Positions 56,111-64,000 of a stretch of DNA of 64,000 bases are shown piece after piece. The notes beneath the pieces were generated by a model that searched no databases, was not told the DNA's origin, and saw only the letters and a program-made list of their open reading frames with translations. This DNA comes from Saccoglossus kowalevskii. Lineage: Eukaryota > Hemichordata > Enteropneusta > Harrimaniidae. The stretch covers positions 52,557-116,556 of the forward strand of contig NW_003139687.1 in NCBI RefSeq assembly GCF_000003605.2, read 5' to 3'. A program made the translations under genes and the position numbers. The stretch's first letter is position 1. The number at the start of each line of letters is the position of its first letter.

Positions 56111-59100
56111 GTCCCAAGGCATAATGTATGCGCAAGCTGTGTATAAAGACCATCTGTCTTATGTGACCACTTTTAGGCAGTCCCAAGGCATAATGTATGC
56201 GTAACCTGTGTATAAAGACCACCTGTCTTATGTGACCACTTTTAGGCAGTCCCAAGGCATAATGTATGTGCAACCTGTGTATAAAGACCACCTGTCTTAT
56301 GTGACCACTTTTAGGCAGTCCCAAGGCATAATGTATGCGTAACCTGTGTATAAAGACCACCTGTCTTATGTGATCACTTATAGGCAGTCCCAAGGCATAA
56401 TGTATGTGCAACCTGTGTATAAAGAGCACCTGTCTTATGTGACCAATTTTAGGCAGTCCCAAGGCATAATGTATGCGTAAACTGTGTATAGAGACCACCT
56501 GTCTTATGTGACCACTTTTAGACAGTCCCAAGGCATAATGTATGCGTAAACTGTGTATAGAGACCACTTGTCTTATGTGACCACTTTTAGGCAGTCCCAA
56601 GGCATAATGTATGCGTAACCTGTGTATAGAGACCACCTGTCTTATGTGACCACTTTTAGACAGTCCCAAGGCATAATGTATGCGTAACATGTGTATAGAG
56701 ATCACCTGTCTTATGTGACCACTTTTAGACAGTCCCAAGGCATAATGTATGCGTAAACTGTGTATAGAGACCACCTGTCTTATGTGACCACTTTTAGACA
56801 GTCCCAAGGCATAATGTATGCGTAAACTGTGTATAGAGACCACCTGTCTTATGTGACCACTTTTAGGCAGTCCCAAGGCATAATGTATGCGTAACATGTG
56901 TATAGAGACCACCTGTTTTATGTGACCACTTTTAGGCAGTCCCAAGGCATAATGTATGCGTAACATGTGTATAGAGACCACCTGTCTTATGTGACCACTT
57001 TTAGACAGTCCCAAGGCATAATGTATGCGTAAACTGTGTACAGAGACCACCTGTCTTATGTGACCACTTTTAGGTAGTCCCAAGGCATAATGTATGCGTA
57101 ACATGTGTATAGAGATCACCTGTCTTATGTGACCACTTTTAGGCAGTCCCAAGGCATAATGTATGCTTAAACTGTGTATAGAGACCACCTGTCTTATGTG
57201 ACCACTTTTAGGCAGTCCCAAGGTACAATGTATGATTAAACTGTGTATAGAGATCACCTGTCTTATGTGACCACTTTTAGACAGTCCCAAGGCATAATGT
57301 ATGCTTAAACTGTGTATAAAGACCTCCTGTTTTATGTGACCACTTTTAGGCAGTCCCAAGGGATAATGTACGCTTTAACTGTGTATAGAGACCACCTGAC
57401 TTATGTGACCACTTTTAGACAGTCCCAAGGCATAATGTATGCTTTAACTGTGTATAAAGACCACCTGTTTTATGTGACCACTTTTAGACAGTCCCAAGGC
57501 ATAATGTATGCGTAACATGTGTATAGAGATCACCTGTCTTATGTGACCACTTTTAGACAGTCCCAAGGCATAATGTATGCGTAAACTGTGTACAGAGACC
57601 ACCTGTCTTATGTGACCACTTTTAGGTAGTCCCAAGGCATAATGTATGCGTAACATGTGTATAGAGATCACCTGTCTTATGTGACCACTTTTAGGCAGTC
57701 CCAAGGCATATTGTATGCGTAACATGTGTATAGAGATCACCTGTCTTATGTGACCACTTTTAGGCAGTTCCAAGGCATAATGTATGCGTAACATGTGTAT
57801 AGAGATCACCTGACTTATGTGACCACTTTTCGGCAGTCCCAAGGCATAATATATGTGCAATCTGTGTATAGAGACCACCTGTCTTATGTGATTACTTTTA
57901 GGCAGTCGCAAAGCATAATGTATGCGTAACCTGTGTATAAAGACCACTTGTCTTATGTGACCACTTTCAGCCAGTCCCAAGGCATAATGTATGCGTAAAA
58001 TGTGTATAGAGACCCCCTGTCTATTGTGACCACTTCTAGGCAGTCCCAAGGCATAATGTATGCTTAAACTGTGTATAGAGACCACCTGTCTTATGTGATC
58101 ACTTTTAGGCAGTCCCAAGGCATAATGTATGTGTAACCTGTGTATAAAGACCACCGTTTTACGTGATCACTTTTAGGCAGTCCCAAGGCATAATGTATGC
58201 GCAACCTGTGTATAAAGACCACCTGTCTTATGTGATCACTTTTAGGCAGTCCCAAGGCATAATGTATGCGCAACCTGTGTATAAAGAGCACCTGTCTTAT
58301 GTGACCACTTTTAGCCACTCCCAAGGCATAATGTATGCGTAAACTGTGTATAGAGACCACTAGTCTTATGTGACCACTTTTAGGCAGTCCCAAGGCATAA
58401 TGTATGCGTAACCTGTGTATAGAGACCACCTGTCTTATGTGACCACTTTTAGACAGTCCCAAGGCATAATGTATGCGTAACATGTGTATAGAGATCACCT
58501 GTCTTATGTGACCACTTTTAGGCAGTCCCAAGGCATAATGTATGCGTAAACTGTGTTTAGAGACCACCTGTCTTATGTGACCACTTTTAGACAGTCCCAA
58601 GGCATAATGTATGCGTAAACTGTGCATAGAGACCACCTGTCTTATGTGACCACTTTTAGGCAGTCCCAAGGCATAATGTATGCGTAACATGTGTATAGAG
58701 ATCACCTGTCTTATGTGACCACTTTTAGGCAGTCCCAGGGCATAATGTATGCTTAAACTGTGTATAAAGACCACCTGTTTTATGTGACCACTTTTAGACA
58801 GTCCCAAGGCATAATGTATGCGTAACATGTGTATAGAGATCACCTGTCTTATGTGACCACATTTAGACAGTCCCAAGGCATAATGTATGCGTAAACTGTG
58901 TACAGAGACCACCTGTCTTATGTGACCACTTTTAGGTAGTCCCAAGGCATAATGTATGCGTGACATGTGTATAGAGATCACCTGTCTTATGTGACCACTT
59001 TTAGGCAGTCCCAAGGCATAATGTATGCTTAAACTGTGTATAGAGACCACCTGTCTTATGTGACCACTTTTAGGCAGTCCCAAGGTACAATGTATGATTA

Positions 59101-59579
59101 AACTGTGTATAGAGATCACCTGTCTTATGTGACCACAAAAAAGACAGTCCCAAGGCATAATGTATGTGCAACCTGTGTATAAAGAGCACCTGTCTTATGT
59201 GACCACTTTTAGGCAGTCCCAAGGCATAATGTATGTGCAACCTGTGTATAAAGACCACTTGTCTTATGTGATCACTTTTAGGCAGTCCCTAGGCATAATG
59301 TATGCGTAACCTGTGTATAAAGACCACCTGTCTTATGTGACCACTTTAGGCAGTCCCAAGGCATAATGTATGTGCAACCTGTGTATAAAGAGCACCTGTC
59401 TTATGTGACCACTTTTAGGCAGTCCCAATTCATAATGTATGTGCAACCTGTGTATAGAGACCACCTGTCTTATGTGATCACTTTTAGGCAGTCCCAAAGC
59501 ATAATGTATGCGTAACCTGTGTATAAAGACCACTTGTCTTATGTGACCACTTTTAGGCAGTCCCAAGGCATAATGTATG

Positions 59580-60520
59580 CGCAACCTGTGTATAAAGACC
59601 ACCTGTCTTATGTGACCACTTTTAGACAGTCCCAAGGCATTATGTATGCGCAACCTGTGTATAAAAACCACCTGTCTTATGTGACCACTTTTAGCCAGTC
59701 CCAAGGCATAATGTATGCGTAACCTGTGTATAGAGACCACCTGTCTTATGTGACCACATTTAGGCAGTCTCAAGGCATAATGTATGTGCAACCTGTGTAT
59801 AAAGAGCACCTGTCTTATGTGACCACTTTTAGCCAGTCCCAAGGCATAATGTATGCGTAACCTGTGTATAAAGACCACCTGTCTTATGTGACAACTTTTA
59901 GGCAGTCCCAAGGCATAATGTATGCGCAACCTGTGTATAAAGACCACCTGTCTTATGTGACCACTTTTAGACAGTCCCAAGGCATAATGTATGCGTAACA
60001 TGTGTATAGAGATCACCTCTCTTATATGACCACTTTTAGGCAGTCCCAAGGCATAATGTATGCGTAAACTGTGTATAGAGACCACCTGTCTTATGTGACC
60101 ACTTTTAGACAGTCCCAAGGCATAATGTATGCGTAAACTGTGTATAGAGACCACCTGTCTTATGTGACCACTTTTAGGCAGTCCCAAGGCATATTGTATG
60201 CGTAACATGTGTATAGAGATCACCTGTCTTATGTGACCACTTTTAGGCAGTTCCAAGGCATAATGTATGCGTAACATGTGTATAGAGATCACCTGTCTTA
60301 TGTGACCACTTTTAGGCAGTCCCAAGGCATAATATATGTGCAACCTGTGTATAGAGACCACCAGTCTTATGTGATTACTTTTAGGCAGTCCCAAAGCATA
60401 ATGTATGCGTAAAATGTGTATAGAGACCCCCTGTCTATTGTGACCACTTTTAGGCAGTCCCAAGGCATAATGTATGCTTAAACTGTGTATAAAGACCACC
60501 GTTTTACGTGATCACTTTTT
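59580..60520. repeat. Segmental copy of 21,856-22,796
   Basis: The offset is 37,724 throughout, anchored by CCACATTTAGGCAG (22,030 and 59,754), CACCTCTCTTATG, the CATATTGTATG unit, the CACCAGTCTTATGTG unit and the CCGTTTTACG unit (22,775 and 60,499). A related copy of most of it lies at 23.5-24.25 kb, 23 monomers to the right of the first. Confidence 0.85.
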
Positions 60521-63500
60521 AGGCAGTCCCAAGGCATAATGTATGCGCAACCTGTGTATAAAGACCACCTGTCTTATGTGATCACTTTTAGGCAGTCCCA
60601 AGGCATAATGTATGCGCAACCTGTGTATAAAGAGCACCTGTCTTATGTGACCACTTTTAGCCAGTCCCAAGGCATAATGTATGCGTAAACTGTGTATAGA
60701 GACCACTTGTCTTATGTGACCACTTTTAGGCAGTCCCAAGGCATAATGTATGGGTAAAATGTGTATAGAGACCACCTGTCTTATGTGACCACTTTTAGGC
60801 AGTCCCAAGGCATAATGTACGCTTTAACTTTGTATAGAGACCACCTGTCTTATGTGACCACTTTTAGACAGTCCCAAGGCATAATGTATGCTTAAACTGT
60901 GTATAAAGACCACTTGTCTTATGTGACCACTTTTAGTCAGTCTCAAGGCATAATGTATGCGTAAACTATGTATAGAGACCACCTGTTTTATGTGACCACT
61001 TTTAGACAGTCCCAAGGCATAATGTATGCGTAACATGTGTATAGAGATCACCTGTCTTATGTGACCACTTTTAGACAGTCCCAAGGCATAATGTATGCGT
61101 AAACTGTGTATAGAGACCACTTGTCTAATGTGACCACTTTTAGGCAGTCCCAAGGCATAATGTATGCGTAACCTGTGTATAGAGACCACCTGTCTTATGT
61201 GACCACTTTTAGACAGTCCCAAGGCATAATGTATGCGTAACATGTGTATAGAGATCACCTGTCTTATGTGACCACTTTTAGGCAGTCCAAAGGCATAATG
61301 TATGCGTAAACTGTGTATAGAGACCGCCTGTCTTATGTGACCACTTTTATACACTTCCAAGGCATAATGTATGCGTAAACTGTGCATAGAGACCACATGT
61401 CTTATGTGACCACTTTTAGACAGTCCCAAGGCATAATGTATGCGTAAACTGTGCATAGAGACCACCTGTCTTATGTGACCACTTTTAGACAGTCCCAAGG
61501 CATAATGTATGCGTAACATGTGTATAGAGATCACCTGTCTTATGTGACCACTTTTAGGCAGTCCCAAGGCATAATGTATGCTTAAACTGTGTATAAAGAC
61601 CACCTGTTTTATGTGACCACTTTTAGACAGTCCCAAGGCATAATGTATGCGTAACATGTGTATAGAGATTACCTGTCTTATGTGACCACTTTTAGACAGT
61701 CCCAAGGCATAATGTATGCGTAAACTGTGTACAGAGACCACCTGTCTTATGTGACCACTTTTAGGTAGTCCCAAGGCATAATGTATGCGTAACATGTGTA
61801 TAGAGATCACCTGTCTTATGTGACCACTTTTAGGCAGTCCCAAGGCATAATGTATGCTTAAACTGTGTATAGAGACCACCTGTCTTATGTGACCACTTTT
61901 AGGCAGTCCCAAGGTACAATGTATGCTTAAACTGTGTATAGAGATCACCTGTCTTATGTGACCACTTTTAGACAGTCCCAAGGCATAATGTATGCTTAAA
62001 CTGTGTATAAAGACCACCTGTTTTATGTGACCACTTTTAGGCAGTCCCAAGGCATAATGTATGCTTAAACTGTGTATAGAGACCACCTGTCTTATGTGAC
62101 CACTTTTCGACAGTCCCAAGGCATAATGTATGCTTAAACTCTGTATAGAGACCACCTGTCTTATGTGACCAGTTTTAGGCAGTCCCAAGGCATAATGTAT
62201 GTGCAACCTGTGTATAAAGAGCACCTGTCTTATGTGACCACTTTTAGGCCGTCCCAAGGCATAATGTATGCGTAACCTGTGTATAAAGACCACCTGTCTT
62301 ATGTGACCACTTTTAGGCAGTCCCAAGGCATAATGTATGTGCAACCTGTGTATAAAGAGCACCTGTCTTATGTGACCACTTTTAGGCAGTCCCAATTCAT
62401 AATGTATGTGCAACCTGTGTATAGAGACCACCTGTCTTATGTGATCACTTTTAGGCAGTCCCAAAGCATAATGTATGCGTAACATGTGTATAAAGACCAC
62501 TTGTCTTATGTGACCACTTTTAGGCAGTCCCAAGGCATAATGTATGCGCAACCTGTGTATAAAGACCACCTGTCTTATGTGACCACTTTTAGACAGTCCC
62601 AAGGCATTATGTATGCGCAACCTGTGTATAAAAACCACCTGTCTTATGTGACCACTTTTAGCCAGCCCCAAGGCATAATGTATGCGTAACCTGTGTATAG
62701 AGACCACCTGTCTTATGTGACCACTTTTAGCCAGTCCCAAGGCATAATGTATGTGTAACCTGTGTATAAAGACCACCTGTCTTATGTTACAACTTTTAGG
62801 CAGTCCCAAGGCATAATGTATGCGCAACCTGTGTATAAAGACCACCTGTCTTTATGTGACCACTTTTTAGACAGTCCCAAGGCATAATGTATGCGTAAAA
62901 TGTGTATAGAGACCCCCTGTCTATTGTGACCACTTTTAGGCAGTCCCAAGGCATAATATATGATTAAACTGTGTATAGAGACCACCTGTCTTATGTGATC
63001 ACTTTTAGGTACTCCCAAGGCATAATGTATGCGTAAACTGTGTATAGAGACCACCTGTCTTATGTGATCACTTTTAGGTAGTCCCAAGGCATAATGTATG
63101 CGTAACATGTGTATAGAGATCACCTGTCTTATGTGATCACTTTTAGGCAGTCCCAAAGCATAATGTATGCGTAACCTGTGTATAAAGACCACTTGTCTTA
63201 TGTGACCACTTTTAGGCAGTCCCAAGGCATAATGTATGCGCAACCTGTGTATAAAGACCACCTGTCTTATGTGACCACTTTTAGACAGTCCCAATGCATT
63301 ATGTATGCGCAACCTGTGTATAAAAACCACCTGTCTTATGTGACCACTTTTAGGCAGTCCCAAGGCATAATGTATGCGCAACCTGTGTATAAAGACCACC
63401 TGTCTTATGTGACCACTTTTAGACAGTCCCAAGGCATTATGTATGCGCAACCTGTGTATAAAAACCACCTGTCTTATGTGACCACTTTTAGCCAGTCCCA

Positions 63501-63536
63501 AGGCATAATGTATGCGTAACCTGTGTATAGAGACCA

Positions 63537-63605
63537 CCTGTCTTAAATGTCCCACAGGAACCAGTTACAAGCCATAATGTAATCGTAAGGTGCGTTTGTT
63601 GATCA
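63537..63605. repeat. Highly diverged 69-bp monomer
   Basis: The unit keeps the exact 69-base length and the phase of its neighbours but differs from them at about 23 of the 64 bases I compared (about 36%). Conserved islands are the start TCTTA, GCCATAATGTA, CGTAA and the end GATCACCTGTC. No other unit in the window is as different. It lies exactly where the array changes from a copy of the 8.5-9.0 kb type to the TATATAGACC type. Confidence 0.9.
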
Positions 63606-64000
63606 CCTGTCTATTATGACCACTTTTAGGCAGTCCCAAGGCATAATGTATGCGCAACCTGTGTATAAAGACCATCTGTCTTATGTGAACACTTTTAGCC
63701 AGTCCCAAGGCATAATGTATGCGTAACCTGTGTATAAAGACCACCTGTCTTATGTGACCATTTGTAGGCAGTCCCAAGGCATAATGTATGTTTAACCTGT
63801 GTATAAAGACCACCTGTCTCATGTGACCACTTTTAGACAGTCCCAAGGCATAATGTATGCGTAAACTGTGTATATAGACCACCTGTCTATTGTGACCACT
63901 TTTAGGCAGTCCCAAGGCATAATGTATGCGCAACCTGAGTATAAAGACCACCTGTCTTATGTGACCACTTTTAGACAGTCCCAAGGCATAATGTATGTGA
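63606..64000. repeat. Start of another TATATAGACC-type block
   Basis: These units match the left part of the 54.4-54.8 kb island at an offset of about 9,178, sharing CATTTGTAGG, GTCTCATGTG and CCTGAGTATAAAG. The block continues beyond the window. Confidence 0.8.

Larger units (their letters stand above)
1..64000. repeat. 69-bp tandem satellite array filling the window
   Basis: The same 69-bp unit repeats head to tail from the first base to the last. The phase of the AGACC motif can be followed from position 74 to position 63,945; that distance fits 926 monomers with a net loss of 23 bases. Recognisable blocks in each unit are CTTATGTGACCAC, TTTTAGGCAG, CCCAAGGCATAATGTATG and CTGTGTATA. Common variants are GGCAG/GACAG/GCCAG/GTCAG after TTTTA, GACCAC/GATCAC/GAACAC, and a highly variable six bases after TATG. 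All units share one orientation, and no unrelated sequence longer than a few bases interrupts them. This is typical of eukaryotic satellite DNA. I do not recognise the family by name and cannot place it in a species. Both ends of the array lie outside the window. Confidence 0.98.

Noticed and set aside
63178-63519. Plus-strand 113-codon frame and the many 67-codon frames
   Set aside because: They are stretches of three or five monomers whose variable site reads CAA instead of TAA, starting and ending inside the repeat. Nothing else supports translation.
1-64000. CRISPR array
   Set aside because: The repeats abut with no unique spacers, the period is constant, and there are no cas genes; variation is by shared point changes.
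1-64000. Insertion sequences, transposons, tRNA or rRNA genes
   Set aside because: No segment departs from the 69-bp satellite for more than part of one monomer; no terminal inverted repeats, target duplications or conserved RNA folds were seen.
1-64000. CENP-B box or telomere-type repeats inside the monomer
   Set aside because: I found no sequence with the TTCG...CGGG layout of a CENP-B box and no TTAGGG runs. TTTTAGGCAG only superficially resembles a telomere unit.
1-64000. Nucleosome-length explanation of the period
   Set aside because: Two monomers (138 bp) and three (207 bp) lie near nucleosome sizes, but nothing in the sequence, such as phased A/T runs, supports positioning.

Overview
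The whole window is one uninterrupted tandem array of a 69-bp satellite monomer: about 926 head-to-tail copies, all in the same orientation. I found no gene, no RNA gene, no transposon and no unique sequence. The monomer is about 45% G+C and has recognisable blocks in a fixed order: CTTATGTGACCAC, TTTTAGGCAG, TCCCAAGGCATAATGTATG, a variable GCGTAA/GCGCAA/GTGCAA/GCTTAA/GAGTAA site, then CTGTGTATA with AGAGACC, AAAGACC, AAAGAGC, AGAGATC or TATAGACC. Most copies differ from the consensus at only a few of these positions. A non-coding 64-kb array with multi-level higher-order structure points to eukaryotic heterochromatin (pericentromeric, subtelomeric or similar). The sequence alone does not reveal the species or chromosome position.

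Because 69 is divisible by 3, any frame without a stop in the monomer stays open through many copies. One minus-strand frame is like this. It gives very long 23-residue-repeat reading frames (up to about 1,423 codons at 24,437-28,708), and the plus strand gives repeated 67-codon frames. I read these as by-products of the period: the frequent variants change amino acids rather than silent positions, and the frame is broken many times by 1-bp indels and by nonsense changes that have themselves been copied with the array. No CDS is annotated.

The layout is a mosaic of subfamily blocks and segmental duplications. Positions 1-9,985 are a mixed region that includes a 25-monomer (1,725 bp) higher-order repeat at 2.6-7.0 kb. 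Positions 9,985-15,240 form a distinct block rich in the TATATAGACC variant, with its own 25-monomer repeat and a short ACCACCTTTAGG cassette. Positions 15,240-54,400 are mixed again and contain large duplicated segments: 15.5-18.2 kb copied at 26.5-29.2 kb; a 31/32-monomer repeat at 39.5-44.9 kb; and 33.0-35.0 kb copied at 45.7-46.7 kb without 15 monomers. Positions 54,420-56,100 are an island of the TATATAGACC type. Positions 56,100-63,536 are mixed, with copies of 21.9-22.8 kb and 50.8-52.4 kb. One strongly diverged 69-bp monomer at 63,537-63,605 precedes a return to the TATATAGACC type at the window end.

The copies appear related by unequal exchange and gene conversion. Offsets between related segments are whole monomer multiples give or take a few bases, insertions and deletions are often exactly one, three or fifteen monomers, and rare private mutations (1-bp deletions, nonsense changes) recur at matching places in duplicated segments. 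All alignments were made by eye, so block edges are approximate.
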